Part shown: positions 9,167-20,203 of the stretch, piece by piece
How positions within the stretch are numbered: position 1 is the stretch's first letter
Layout of the letters: each line of letters opens with the position of its first letter
Assembly (NCBI GenBank): GCA_947462535.1
Contig: CANHPN010000005.1
Coordinates: 21,484 to 85,483 of the forward strand
Length of the DNA: 64,000 nucleotides
Reading direction: 5' to 3'
Source of the DNA: Akkermansiaceae bacterium
Lineage (GTDB): Bacteria > Verrucomicrobiota > Verrucomicrobiia > Verrucomicrobiales > Akkermansiaceae
Notes under the pieces: generated by a model
Database searches by the model: none
What the model was told of the DNA's origin: nothing
What the model saw: only the letters and a program-made list of their open reading frames with translations
Position numbers and translations under genes: made by a program

Positions 9167-9985
9167 TTAGCGGTTCTGCCAGCTGAGGCGGCGCTGGAGC
9201 AGGTTGATGAGAAACAGCAGGACGAAGGAGACGATGAGCATGCCGGCGGCGATCACGGCGGCGGCTTCGTATTTGAACTGCTCCAGCTGCGAGACGATGA
9301 GCAGCGGCAGGATCTCGGTTTGCATCGGCAAATTTCCCGAGATGAAAATCACCGAGCCGTATTCGCCGATGGCCCGCGCGAAGGCGAGGGTGAAGCCGGT
9401 GATCAGCGCCGGAATGAACATCGGGAAAATCACCCGCCGGAAGATCACCCACCGGCCCGCGCCGAGGGTGGCGGCGGCTTCCTCGCACTCGCTGCCGAAG
9501 TCTTCCATCACCGGCTGCAAGGTGCGGACGACGAAGGGAAAGCCGATGAATGTCAGCGCGATGAAAACGCCGAGCGGGCTGTAGGCGGCCTCGATACCCC
9601 ACTTCGCGAGAGTTTCTCCCAGCCATCCGTTAGGTGCGTAAATCGCGGTGAGAGTGATGCCCGCGACGGCGGTCGGCAGGGCGAAGGGAAGGTCCACCAT
9701 CGCGTCCAACAGCCGGCGGCCGGGGAAGCGGTAGCGGACCAGAACCCAGGTGACGAGCAGGCCGAAGACCGTGCTGACCAGCGCCGCGGCGGCGCTGGCA
9801 CCGAAGGTCAGCTTGGCGGCGGCGATCATCCGCGGAGAGGTCAGGATGAACCACCACTCGGCGGGTCCCAGCGTCGCGGCCTTGAGGAACAAGGCCACGA
9901 GCGGGATGAGAATGATCAGGCTGAGGTAGGTGATGGAGAAACCCATCGACAGCCCGAATCCGGGGATGACGCGTCGTTTGGACAT
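9167..9985 (-). CDS. cysT: Sulfate ABC transporter permease CysT (CysU)
   Basis: This 272-residue protein is the second permease of the sulfate importer. It shows six membrane segments and the cytoplasmic loop [34 protein letters not shown] and [16 protein letters not shown] are typical of CysT. The frame is open upstream to 10123, but ATG 9985 ([11 protein letters not shown]) matches the family start and lies 11 bp after the sbp stop. Together with CysW and CysA it moves sulfate delivered by Sbp across the inner membrane. Confidence 0.93.
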   Translation of the reverse strand: MSKRRVIPGFGLSMGFSITYLSLIILIPLVALFLKAATLGPAEWWFILTSPRMIAAAKLTFGASAAAALVSTVFGLLVTWVLVRYRFPGRRLLDAMVDLPFALPTAVAGITLTAIYAPNGWLGETLAKWGIEAAYSPLGVFIALTFIGFPFVVRTLQPVMEDFGSECEEAAATLGAGRWVIFRRVIFPMFIPALITGFTLAFARAIGEYGSVIFISGNLPMQTEILPLLIVSQLEQFKYEAAAVIAAGMLIVSFVLLFLINLLQRRLSWQNR

Positions 9986-9996
9986 ATCGTGTGAAT

Positions 9997-10977
9997 TCAG
10001 CGGTTGCCGTAAACCTGGTCGAAGGTGCCGCCGTCGTCGAAGTGGGTCTTCTGCGCCTTGGTCCAGCCGCCGAAGTCCTTGTCGATGGTGACGAGATTGA
10101 TCGCGGGGAAATTCTTCGACCACTTCGCGAGAGCCTTGGCATCGCGTGGGCGATAGAAGTTCTTGCCGGCGATGTCCTGGGCCTCGGCGCTGTAGAGGTA
10201 GCTCAGGTAGGCCTTGGCGAGCTCTTCGGTGCCGTGCTTCTTCGCGTTTTTCTCAACCACCGCGACCGGCGGCTCGGCGAGGATGCTGATGGACGGGATG
10301 ATGATCTGCGTCTTGCCGGGGAATTCCTTTTCGATCAGGTGGGCCTCGTTTTCCCATGATAGAAACACGTCACCGATGCCGCGCTGGGCGAAGGTGGTGG
10401 TGGAGCCGCGGGCACCGGTGTCGAGGACGGGCACGTTTTTGAGGAGCGCGCCGATGAACTGCTTCACCTTCGCCTCGTCGCCGCCGAACTTGCGGTCGGC
10501 GTAGGCCCAGGCGGCGAGGTAGTTCCAGCGCGCGCCGCCCGAGGTCTTCGGGTTGGGCGTGATCACCTTGACTCCGGGCCTAACGAGATCGCCCCAGTCC
10601 TTGATGCCCTTGGGATTTCCCTTCCGCACCACGAAGACGATGGTGGAGGTGTAGGGCGAGCTGTTATCCGGCAGCTTGGTCTGCCAGTCTTTGGGCAGCA
10701 GGTTCGCCTGCTTGGCGATGGAGTCGATGTCGCCGGAGAGGGCGAGGGTGACGACATCGGCGCTGAGGCCGTCGATGACCGAGCGCGCCTGCTTGCCGGA
10801 GCCGCCGTGGGATTGTTTGACGGTGAGGGACTTGCCGGTCTGCTGTTTCCACTGTTTGGCGAATGCCGAGTTGATTTCCTGGTAGAATTCCCGGGTGGGA
10901 TCGTAGGAGACGTTGAGCAGTTCGTCCGCGAAGACGCTGGTGGCGAGGAGGAATGATAGAAGTGCGATTAATTTCAT
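9997..10977 (-). CDS. sbp: Sulfate-binding periplasmic protein Sbp
   Basis: The 326-residue precursor has a cleavable signal peptide ([17 protein letters not shown], cleavage after residue 17). The mature part starts with the family hallmark [17 protein letters not shown], has [16 protein letters not shown] and [21 protein letters not shown], and keeps the sulfate-binding region [18 protein letters not shown]. It resembles E. coli Sbp throughout and ends with [20 protein letters not shown]. It captures sulfate (possibly thiosulfate) in the periplasm for CysTWA. An AGGA ribosome-binding sequence precedes the ATG at 10977, and the gene is 37 bp downstream of the porin. Confidence 0.94.
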   Translation of the reverse strand: MKLIALLSFLLATSVFADELLNVSYDPTREFYQEINSAFAKQWKQQTGKSLTVKQSHGGSGKQARSVIDGLSADVVTLALSGDIDSIAKQANLLPKDWQTKLPDNSSPYTSTIVFVVRKGNPKGIKDWGDLVRPGVKVITPNPKTSGGARWNYLAAWAYADRKFGGDEAKVKQFIGALLKNVPVLDTGARGSTTTFAQRGIGDVFLSWENEAHLIEKEFPGKTQIIIPSISILAEPPVAVVEKNAKKHGTEELAKAYLSYLYSAEAQDIAGKNFYRPRDAKALAKWSKNFPAINLVTIDKDFGGWTKAQKTHFDDGGTFDQVYGNR

Positions 10978-11014
10978 GGGAATCCTAAAAAAGAGGTTGA
11001 ATGCGGGTTTGATA

Positions 11015-12193
11015 TTAAAACGACAAACGGATGCCGGTGAGCAAGGTCAATCCGTCGTAGGAGTCGCCCTTGTCATTTTCGAGGGTCGCCCATTCGGCTC
11101 CGGCTATGAGCTTCAGCTTGTCACCATGGATGAAGTATTGGGCGCCGCCGTAGAGCGAGTGATAGACATCACCGACTCCTTTGTTGGATGCGACCTTGCG
11201 TTCATAGCGGGACTGTCCGACCACGCCTTCCGAGCCCTCGCTGTTGGCATAGGAATAACGGCCGACGAGTTGGAGCTTTTTGGGGATGATGTCGTAGGTC
11301 GGCTGGATGAAGAACCCGAAGACGTCGCTGTTATTGCCGTCCCCGCCGGTTGCGGAGAAGCCTTCGACGACGACGGCCGAGTAGCCTTCCTTCACGAAAA
11401 AGGTGGCGGAGACGATGTCATCGTATTTGCCCAGGACAAGATCGCCTTGCTCGCGCTCGCTGTGGAGCCAGTCGAGGCGGAAGTCGGCTTTCTCCAAATC
11501 GAGCAGGTGCTTGAGGTCGTATCCCGCGCCGAGGGTGTAGGAGATGCCGCCGTTGAAGTCGCCGAACTCTCCGTCGCCGAAAGATCCGGTGCCGCCGGTG
11601 GAGGACGGAGTGCTGTTCGAGTAGATTCCGGCGCGCCAGGAGAGTTCGTCTTTCGTCCCTTCCGCGGTCAGTCCGGTGGCGCGGTTGATGCCGAGCTGGT
11701 TGAAAATCTGCGAGCGCTCGAAGGTGGGCTGGCTGTTGGTGGATTCGAGCCAGTCGTATTGACCGAGCAACGGCTTGGTTTTGCCTGCGGTGACGCTGAT
11801 GGATGAGTTGGGTTTCCAGCGGATATAGGCATCGACGAGGCCGTCGTAGAAATCGTCGAATCCGTCGTTGCTCTGGAAGTCGGCACGGACTTCGATTTTT
11901 TTCCCGAAGAGTTTGGCGTCGAAACCGAAGCGCGAGCGGCGGTCTTCCCAGTGGCTCTGGCTGCCTTGGTCGGCATCGACATCCCAGTATTGGCCGTGGT
12001 AGCGGCCGCGGAGTTTGAACTCCTGGAGGATGGGATTGAGGTCGTCCTTGTAGAGGCCGGCATAGCCCCATATCTTGTCGAAGGCGTTAGGCTCGACGAA
12101 TTCGGTGGAGTTGTCCTGCGCGCTGGCGAGCAGCGGGAATGCGGCGATGGCTATCAGTGGAGTTGCGATGCGATGGTATTGTGTTGTTTTCAT
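11015..12193 (-). CDS. Outer-membrane porin, OprP/OprO-like, of the sulfate operon
   Basis: This 392-residue precursor begins with a signal peptide ending in LLASA, and the chain ends in Phe (TGIRLSF), as beta-barrel outer-membrane proteins do. Alternating hydrophobic residues across the length and motifs such as GRYHGQYW and [19 protein letters not shown] resemble the phosphate-selective porin O/P family. Its position as the first gene of the Sbp-CysTWA operon suggests it admits sulfate rather than phosphate; that is inference from context only. The operon is preceded by a long structured element at 12292-12400, about 100 bp upstream of the ATG at 12193. Confidence 0.85.
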   Translation of the reverse strand: MKTTQYHRIATPLIAIAAFPLLASAQDNSTEFVEPNAFDKIWGYAGLYKDDLNPILQEFKLRGRYHGQYWDVDADQGSQSHWEDRRSRFGFDAKLFGKKIEVRADFQSNDGFDDFYDGLVDAYIRWKPNSSISVTAGKTKPLLGQYDWLESTNSQPTFERSQIFNQLGINRATGLTAEGTKDELSWRAGIYSNSTPSSTGGTGSFGDGEFGDFNGGISYTLGAGYDLKHLLDLEKADFRLDWLHSEREQGDLVLGKYDDIVSATFFVKEGYSAVVVEGFSATGGDGNNSDVFGFFIQPTYDIIPKKLQLVGRYSYANSEGSEGVVGQSRYERKVASNKGVGDVYHSLYGGAQYFIHGDKLKLIAGAEWATLENDKGDSYDGLTLLTGIRLSF

Positions 12194-12291
12194 GGATGTC
12201 TGCGGAGCGTCCGCGTCCGGTATTCCGGTGAGCTTTCGCAGTTGTTAAGATACCCCCGTTAGTGCGGTGGGCGTGGGAGAGATTTGGATGC

Positions 12292-12400
12292 AAAAAAGAG
12301 ACCGGCCGGAGGCGGAGGATGACCGTGCGCGGGCCGCGGCGTGAATGACGCCGGGGAAAGTTGCGCGCTGGTCGATTCCTCCGGTGGTCCGGTCGGTCTC
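12292..12400 (-). promoter_or_regulatory. Long nested stem structure with U6 tail between yezD and the sulfate porin
   Basis: Arms that pair, from outside in: 12298-12309 with 12389-12400 (12 positions, one A-C mismatch on the minus strand), 12313-12319 with 12377-12383 (7 bp, CGGAGGA/TCCTCCG), 12321-12324 with 12370-12373 (GACC/GGTC), 12327-12331 with 12364-12368 (GCGCG/CGCGC), and an apical hairpin 12338-12342 with 12348-12352 (GGCGT/ACGCC). Read on the minus strand the outer stem is followed directly by TTTTTT (12297-12292). It could be an intrinsic terminator for Rrf2-yezD, an attenuator leader for the sulfate operon, or a palindromic repeat. No known riboswitch class was recognised. Confidence 0.65.
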
Positions 12401-12418
12401 TAGGAGCGTAATGGAGTG

Positions 12419-12619
12419 TTATTTCTGGCCGGGGCCGACGTCATCGCGGGAGGCGACGAAGCGGGTTTTCTCGATGCTTTCGACCTGGGTCACGCGGCCG
12501 TCGTGGACGGTGATCTGTACCGAGCCGAAGCGGAGGTTGGCCACGTTCTGGCGGACGACTTCGAGCCAATCGGTCTTGGGACCGTCGGGGGAGGAGCGTT
12601 CAGAGGTGATCGTGTTCAT
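12419..12619 (-). CDS. yezD: YezD family small protein (DUF2292)
   Basis: This 66-residue protein matches the DUF2292/YezD pattern: WLEVVRQNVANLRFGSVQIT followed by VHDGRVTQVESIEKTRF. The family has no proven biochemical function but is repeatedly found next to sulfur assimilation genes, as it is here. The frame is open far upstream (to 12835), where it only shadows the Rrf2 gene. The ATG at 12619 starts the conserved part and overlaps the end of the Rrf2 gene by 20 bp, which argues for translational coupling. The A+T-poor shadow extension has no similarity to the family. Confidence 0.85.
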   Translation of the reverse strand: MNTITSERSSPDGPKTDWLEVVRQNVANLRFGSVQITVHDGRVTQVESIEKTRFVASRDDVGPGQK

Positions 12620-13190
12620 CGGGAGTGGAAGTGAGGGTGGCGAGTTGGGAAAGCCCGGCGAGGAATCCATCGGCCGGATCGGCTTTGCGGTGGGGGGCGG
12701 CTTCTGCGGCGGCGAGCGAGTTGGCGGTGGCGAATGGCGGGACAATGCCGTCGCGGCGCATTTTCCGCAGGGTGACCTCGACGACTTGGGCGACGGTGTA
12801 GCGGTCGAGGATGTTGGCGATGGCGTTGCGGACATCGATCATCACCATCCGCAGGCCGCAGTGGTCCTCGTCCGGACAGGTACAGGGCTGGTAAGCGTTT
12901 TCGCTGGCGCAGCAGATCGGGGCGAGGCGGCCGTCCATCAGGCGGACGAGCTGGCCGATGCCGATTTCGGACGCGGGCTTGGCGAGCGAATAGCCGCCAA
13001 ATTTCCCGCGGTGGGTCTCGACGAGTCCGGCTTCGCGCAGTTCTTGGAGGATTCGCTCGACGAATTTCAGGGGCAGGCGGTTCGCCTCGGCGAGCTCGGA
13101 GCCGGAGATGGTGCCGCGGCCCACTTCGGTCGCGATGCCGAGGTGGATGGTGGCGCGCAGCGCGTATTCAGCTTTTTTTGAAAGGTGCAT
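12600..13190 (-). CDS. Rrf2 family transcriptional regulator of the sulfate locus
   Basis: The 196-residue protein opens with the Rrf2 winged helix (MHLSKKAEYALRATIHLG, then ISGSELAEANRLPLKFVERI and GGYSLAKP). A cysteine-rich linker follows with Cys at 93, 94, 103, 105 and 111. Regulators of this group such as IscR and NsrR hold an Fe-S cluster at that place, whereas CymR controls cysteine metabolism without one. Here the spacing is unlike any of these, so cluster or metal binding is only possible. The C-terminal 40 residues are Ala/Pro-rich and look disordered. Position upstream of yezD and the sulfate uptake operon suggests it represses or activates those genes in response to sulfur supply. 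Confidence 0.88.
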   Translation of the reverse strand: MHLSKKAEYALRATIHLGIATEVGRGTISGSELAEANRLPLKFVERILQELREAGLVETHRGKFGGYSLAKPASEIGIGQLVRLMDGRLAPICCASENAYQPCTCPDEDHCGLRMVMIDVRNAIANILDRYTVAQVVEVTLRKMRRDGIVPPFATANSLAAAEAAPHRKADPADGFLAGLSQLATLTSTPDEHDHL

Positions 13191-13207
13191 TCGTTAATCT
13201 GGACATA

Positions 13208-13235
13208 AAAGTAGGGATTGATGCCGGGTTGCCAA
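13208..13235 (-). promoter_or_regulatory. Putative promoter of the Rrf2 gene
   Basis: On the minus strand TTGGCA (13235-13230) is followed after 16 bp by TACTTT (13213-13208), 18 bp before the start codon at 13190. The match to the sigma-70 consensus is moderate. Confidence 0.3.
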
Positions 13236-13324
13236 GAAAAATTTTCAGAAATCCGTGAATTCCCGATATGTCAACGTTTCCGGGCCGTCGGCGCAGGGCT
13301 ATCAGCCGGGAAGTCCTTAGCACG

Positions 13325-13348
13325 GGCTGGAGTTAGGAGGCTCCAGCC
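13325..13348. repeat. Hairpin upstream of lpxK
   Basis: GGCTGGAG (13325-13332) and CTCCAGCC (13341-13348) form a perfect 8-bp inverted repeat around TTAGGAGG. It lies between the divergent Rrf2 and lpxK genes. The AGGAGG in the loop is 70 bp from the lpxK start, so it is not the lpxK ribosome binding site. No T-run follows. Confidence 0.4.
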
Positions 13349-13413
13349 ACCTTCCCCGCTGCCGATTGGCGCTTGATCGCAAGCGGCAGCGCGGGACATG
13401 ATCGGCGCAGGCC

Positions 13414-14625
13414 ATGAAGGAACTCATCGAAGAACTCGAACGCTGGGGAGCGGATGTGATCTTCGGGCGCGCCAAGGGCCTGCGGGCGGCGCTGATGCGG
13501 TTCGCGATGCGGGCGCTTTCCGGGGTTTTCCGGATGATCGTGCAAATCCGGCTGTGGCGCTACCGCAGCGGCTGGCGCAGGCAGCATCATTTGGGGACGC
13601 AGGTGGTGGCCATCGGAAATATCACGGTGGGCGGCACGGGCAAGACGCCGGTGGTCGAGTTGCTGGCGAAATCGCTGCGCGACCGCGGCCGACGGGTGGC
13701 GATCCTTTCCCGCGGCTACAAGAGCAAGAAGCTTGATCACCCGCAAAAGTGGCAGGACAAAAACGGCCGGGCGGTGCCGGAGGAAAAAATGCCCAAGGTC
13801 GTCTCGACGGGCAGCGCGCTTTTACTCGATTCGAAATACGCGGGCGACGAGCCGTTCATGCTCGCCCGCAACCTCGATGGCGTGGCGGTGGTGGTGGATA
13901 AGAACCGGGTGAAAGGCGGGCTTTTCGCCGTCGGCCAGCTTGATGCGGACACGCTTTTGCTCGACGACGGGATGCAGTATCTCGATCTGGCTCACTCGAT
14001 CGACATCGTGCTGGTGGACGCCGGTTCGCCGTTCGGGACGGAGGCGCTGCTGCCGCGCGGAACACTGCGCGAGCCGCCGAAAAATTTGCGCCGCGCGAGC
14101 TACATCCTGATCACAAAATGCACCGGCAGCTCGAATGAGGCGCTGGTTTCCCGCATCCGGAAATATAACAAGACGGCGGAAATCATCGAGTGCATGCACG
14201 GACCGATCTATCTGGAAGATGTCTTCACGCGCGAGCGCCAGCCGCTGGAGTTCCTCAAGGACAAGTGGGTGGGGGCGATCAGCGCCATCGCGGTGCCGGA
14301 GGCCTTCGAGGGCTCGCTGGAAAAACTCGGCGCGCGGGTGGAAATCCGGCGGCGGTTTTCCGACCACTATCGGTTCTCGCGCAGGGAGGTGGAGCATTTT
14401 ATGCAGCGCTGCGTGGAGCGGGACATGGAGATCATCGTGACCACGGAAAAGGACGCGGTGCGGTTTCCCAAGCCGGCCTCTATCGACGTGCCGGTCTATT
14501 TCCTGCGGATCGAGGTGGAAATCCTCAAAGGCCGGGAAATCTGGGACGATCTGGTCACGCGCGTTTGCAATCCGCCGCCGGCGTTCCAGTCGGTGCTGCG
14601 GAACCGGCACGCTTACCGGCCGTGA
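13414..14625 (+). CDS. lpxK: Tetraacyldisaccharide 4'-kinase LpxK
   Basis: LpxK phosphorylates the 4' position of the lipid A disaccharide at the inner face of the cytoplasmic membrane. The 403-residue protein has the diagnostic modified P-loop [19 protein letters not shown] near residues 64-82, the motif ILSRGYKSK after it, and DDGMQYLDL, all typical of the family. A central stretch [10 protein letters not shown] is also conserved. The N-terminal 35 residues carry an amphipathic membrane-associated helix. It is somewhat longer than E. coli LpxK (328 residues), largely from the N-terminus and an insertion after SRGYKS. It shows that the organism makes lipid A. It may be co-transcribed with the following exbB. 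Confidence 0.93.
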   Translation: MKELIEELERWGADVIFGRAKGLRAALMRFAMRALSGVFRMIVQIRLWRYRSGWRRQHHLGTQVVAIGNITVGGTGKTPVVELLAKSLRDRGRRVAILSRGYKSKKLDHPQKWQDKNGRAVPEEKMPKVVSTGSALLLDSKYAGDEPFMLARNLDGVAVVVDKNRVKGGLFAVGQLDADTLLLDDGMQYLDLAHSIDIVLVDAGSPFGTEALLPRGTLREPPKNLRRASYILITKCTGSSNEALVSRIRKYNKTAEIIECMHGPIYLEDVFTRERQPLEFLKDKWVGAISAIAVPEAFEGSLEKLGARVEIRRRFSDHYRFSRREVEHFMQRCVERDMEIIVTTEKDAVRFPKPASIDVPVYFLRIEVEILKGREIWDDLVTRVCNPPPAFQSVLRNRHAYRP

Positions 14626-14767
14626 GGGGGCCATGGTAGGGACTGGCACCGACAAGTCGGGGCTTTGGCACTGGCCGAGATGAAAAACAAAGTCGGCATC
14701 GGACTAAAGTCATGGACCACTTTTGTTGCTCGCCAGCGGGTCGGCTCGGGGCTTAGTTTGCGGCCAG

Positions 14768-15478
14768 ATGATTTTGGGATTGATGGAAGCTTCTGGGTTG
14801 ATCGAGCAGGGTGGCCCGCTGGTGTGGGTGCTGCTGGGTCTGGCGTTTATCGGCGCGGTGTGCGTGGTGGAGCGCTTGTTTTTCTTCCACCGGGCGCGGA
14901 TCAACGTCGGGGATTTGCTGGTCGGCTTGTCGCATCACATCCGGCGACGGGCGTTCGCAGAAGCGTTGCACGAAGCGGCCCGCGCACCGGGGCCGGTGGC
15001 TCGCGTGGCACATGCGGCGCTACTGCGGTATTATTTGCCGCGCGCGGATTTGCGGGACGTGGTGCAGGAGGCGGGCCAACTGGAAGTGCCGCAGATCGAG
15101 AAAAACATCCGGGCGATCCTCGGCGTTTCCTTGCTGGCGCCGCTGGTCGGGATGCTCGGAACCTTGATCGGGATGCTGGAAACCTTTCAAAAAGTTAGCG
15201 AGCAAGGCGGTTTCACCGGCCCGGCTGAGCTCTCTGCGGGGGTGTTCACCGCGCTGATCACCTCGGTGATGGGGCTGACGGTGGCGATCCCGCTGTATTT
15301 GTTTTACCTGTATTTCCTCGGCCGGGCGAAACGGCTGGTGCACCGGATCGAGCGGGCGGGGATTGAAATGGTCAATCTCATCGCGGACGCGCGGGAGGAG
15401 GAGGAATTCGCTCCGTTCCGCGGCGAGGTGACGGCGGGGAAAAAGCCGGTGAAGGCAAAACAGGAGCCAGCCAAATGA
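14768..15478 (+). CDS. MotA/TolQ/ExbB proton channel family protein
   Basis: ExbB/TolQ proteins use the proton gradient with ExbD/TolR to energise outer-membrane processes. Three membrane helices are visible at about residues 12-30, 112-134 and 155-180, with the family core NIRAILGVSLLAPLVGMLGT and the third-helix pattern GVFTALITSVMGLTVAIP. The C-terminus is Lys-rich. I choose ATG 14768 (MILGLMEASG); the frame extends to 14723 without added family similarity. The stop overlaps the exbD start in ATGA (15475-15478), so the two are translationally coupled. Confidence 0.88.
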   Translation: MILGLMEASGLIEQGGPLVWVLLGLAFIGAVCVVERLFFFHRARINVGDLLVGLSHHIRRRAFAEALHEAARAPGPVARVAHAALLRYYLPRADLRDVVQEAGQLEVPQIEKNIRAILGVSLLAPLVGMLGTLIGMLETFQKVSEQGGFTGPAELSAGVFTALITSVMGLTVAIPLYLFYLYFLGRAKRLVHRIERAGIEMVNLIADAREEEEFAPFRGEVTAGKKPVKAKQEPAK

Positions 15479-15927
15479 AACTGGAAATGACCTTGCCGGA
15501 GCGCCCGGGATTCCTGCACGCGGTGCCGATCCTGAATATTTTCGCGCTGGTGCAGCTATTTTTCCTGCTCGGGCCGTCGCTGGTTTTGCAATCGGGCGTG
15601 GCGGTGGATCTGGCGCCGTCGCGGTTTCAAATGGAGCGCTATCAGGACTCGATCGTCGTCACGCTGGGGCCCGGCGAACCGGGGCCTCGGATTCACTTCG
15701 GGCGCGACGCGGTGACTTTGGAGGAGCTTTCCGCACGGCTCGACAAACTGCGGGCCGACGGCGCGCCGACGAGGGCGATCGTGCTGCTTCAGACCGACAC
15801 GGGCACGCCGGTCGGGATCGAGCGCGAGGTCACGGAGTTGGTGTTAGAAAGGGGATTTCGGCTGGCGCTGGTTGGGGAAAATTCGCCATCCGCAGTGGTT
15901 CCGGGTCCGAAAAAAATGGCTGAATGA
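15475..15927 (+). CDS. Biopolymer transport protein ExbD/TolR family
   Basis: This 150-residue single-pass protein has its membrane helix at about residues 15-40 (VPILNIFALVQLFFLLGPSL), preceded by a short cytoplasmic tail, and a periplasmic domain with a TolR-like layout. The usual Asp in the membrane segment is not obvious: the place normally occupied by the P-x-VDV-x-F motif reads VPILNIF, with Asn instead. That is unusual, since the Asp carries protons in ExbD. It overlaps exbB by four bases and the next gene by four bases. Identity rests on position, size and topology, so it is slightly less certain than exbB. Confidence 0.8.
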   Translation: MKLEMTLPERPGFLHAVPILNIFALVQLFFLLGPSLVLQSGVAVDLAPSRFQMERYQDSIVVTLGPGEPGPRIHFGRDAVTLEELSARLDKLRADGAPTRAIVLLQTDTGTPVGIEREVTELVLERGFRLALVGENSPSAVVPGPKKMAE

Positions 15928-16721
15928 TGGCTGGTGGCATGGTCAAAGCGCGCAAGTCGGCGGGCGCTCCGGAGCTGGTGTTCCGCTGGGGCGCGAGCAA
16001 CACGCCGCTGTTTCCAAAGCTGTTCGCGATGGTGTTCGTAGCTGCGGCGTTCGCGTTTTTGATCGGCTCGGTCCGGATCCGGGTGACGGCGTTGGAGAAA
16101 TCCTCGCTGCAGAAGGCGGCGGTGATCTATCTGCGCGACGATCCGGAAGGGCGGGCGCTGACCTTGCGGGCGCGCGAGGGTGGGCCGTTTCCCTCGCGTT
16201 TCGAGCCGACGCAGTGGGAAGGCATGGCCGGGTTGGAAAGTGCCGCTCTTGATGCCGTGCGGTTCCAGCCGCAACCGTATGTGCCCGCGCTGGCGGATTT
16301 ACCGGCGGGAAATCGGGTTCAGCCGCTGGAACTGGCGGCCAAGGGGCAGTCGTTTTTCCCGAAGCGCAGTCCGGCATCCGGTCCCGCGCCGGAGTCGGCC
16401 AAGCTGAAACTCGCGCCCGCGCTCTATTCGCTTTCCGGGATTTCCGCCGCGACGCTGCCGGAAGCTCTCCCGCCATTTGAAGCGCCGGTGGCTGGCGCGA
16501 TGCCCTCGGCGTCCTGGCGCTTTCTCGTGCGGTTGAATCCCGATGGCGGCGTGGCGGAATGCGTATCGCTCGAAAAAGGCGGCGAGGCGGGAACTCCTGA
16601 ATTGGAGGCCTGGCTGCACAAAATCCGGTTCAAGCCGGAGCTCGGAAAACCTTTCCGCTGGATCGCCGTGGGCATCGGATTCACCAACCAACCCGTCGCC
16701 GATGGACCTGACGCTCGCTGA
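15924..16721 (+). CDS. TonB-like energy-coupling protein (putative)
   Basis: The 265-residue protein has one N-terminal membrane segment (residues about 31-50), a Pro-rich middle and a C-terminal region (SWRFLVRLNPDGGVAECVSL, then LEAWLHKIRFKPE) reminiscent of TonB C-terminal domains. Its position directly after exbB and exbD, overlapping the latter by ATGA, suggests it completes an ExbB-ExbD-TonB-type motor that would span the periplasm. No strong TonB signature is visible, so the role is an inference from order and topology. Its 3' end overlaps the next small gene by 20 bp. Confidence 0.6.
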   Translation: MMAGGMVKARKSAGAPELVFRWGASNTPLFPKLFAMVFVAAAFAFLIGSVRIRVTALEKSSLQKAAVIYLRDDPEGRALTLRAREGGPFPSRFEPTQWEGMAGLESAALDAVRFQPQPYVPALADLPAGNRVQPLELAAKGQSFFPKRSPASGPAPESAKLKLAPALYSLSGISAATLPEALPPFEAPVAGAMPSASWRFLVRLNPDGGVAECVSLEKGGEAGTPELEAWLHKIRFKPELGKPFRWIAVGIGFTNQPVADGPDAR

Positions 16722-16941
16722 TTTCGTGCTCTTCGTGCTGCTGGGCGTTTTCGTGCTGGTGCCTTTTCTCGCAGTGGTTTCGCGGACCCTGCATGCGCGG
16801 GCGGAAAAGCGTTCGCTCGCCAACCGCGTCATTTGCCGGCTCTGCCTGCACGCCTTCGAAGACTCCAGCCATGTGAACACCGTCAATTGCCCGATCTGCG
16901 GCGCGACCAATGAAAAGGGCCGCAGCCGCCGTCTCGGGTGA
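16702..16941 (+). CDS. Small membrane protein with zinc-ribbon motif
   Basis: The 79-residue protein has one membrane helix (about 6-27) and then two CxxC knuckles, Cys45/Cys48 and Cys63/Cys66, which form a rubredoxin/zinc-ribbon type metal site. The ATG at 16702 overlaps the preceding gene; the same frame continues upstream to 16543 but only as a shadow. The operon order exbB-exbD-TonB-like-this gene, all overlapping, suggests a shared function. No family name comes to mind and the function is unknown. Confidence 0.65.
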   Translation: MDLTLADFVLFVLLGVFVLVPFLAVVSRTLHARAEKRSLANRVICRLCLHAFEDSSHVNTVNCPICGATNEKGRSRRLG

Positions 16942-17016
16942 ATGCCTTTATTTTTCGTGCCTTATTTCGGATTTCCTGCTTTCCCTCCCGCCGTCCCCGC
17001 CGACTTTCCTTTGCCC

Positions 17017-19905
<2,889 letters not shown>

Positions 19906-20203
19906 CCCCGCAGGCGGTGGCGTTCAAGCGCGATTTTCAGATCAGCGTTTCCAATCGGTGATCTTGGTCACGGTTCCGGTGGCCAGGCCAGGACTGTGGC
20001 TTTGGCATCGCCATAACGCATGCGGGTGTCCTCCCTGAAGAATCGCGCGTTCTCAAGCCCGGAAAAGCCGGCGCACCGCTGCGTCTGCGACCGGGATTTT
20101 TGGCGCTTGAGGGATTTGCGGAAGGGAGTCACTTGCAGGGCGATTCACCAATCCCGAGACCATCATTAGGCTCCTGCGGCGAGGTTCAAATAACAGGCAG
20201 CGA
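19906..20203. other. Intergenic region with possible coding remnant
   Basis: No intact gene is present between rlmN and glyS. On the minus strand, a frame ending at 19968 reads plausible protein (RMRYGDAKATVLAWPPE), and just before its stop a second frame ending near 19942 reads ATGTVTKITDWKR. The two could be the C-terminus of one protein split by a frameshift, but no start or family could be assigned. Confidence 0.3.
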
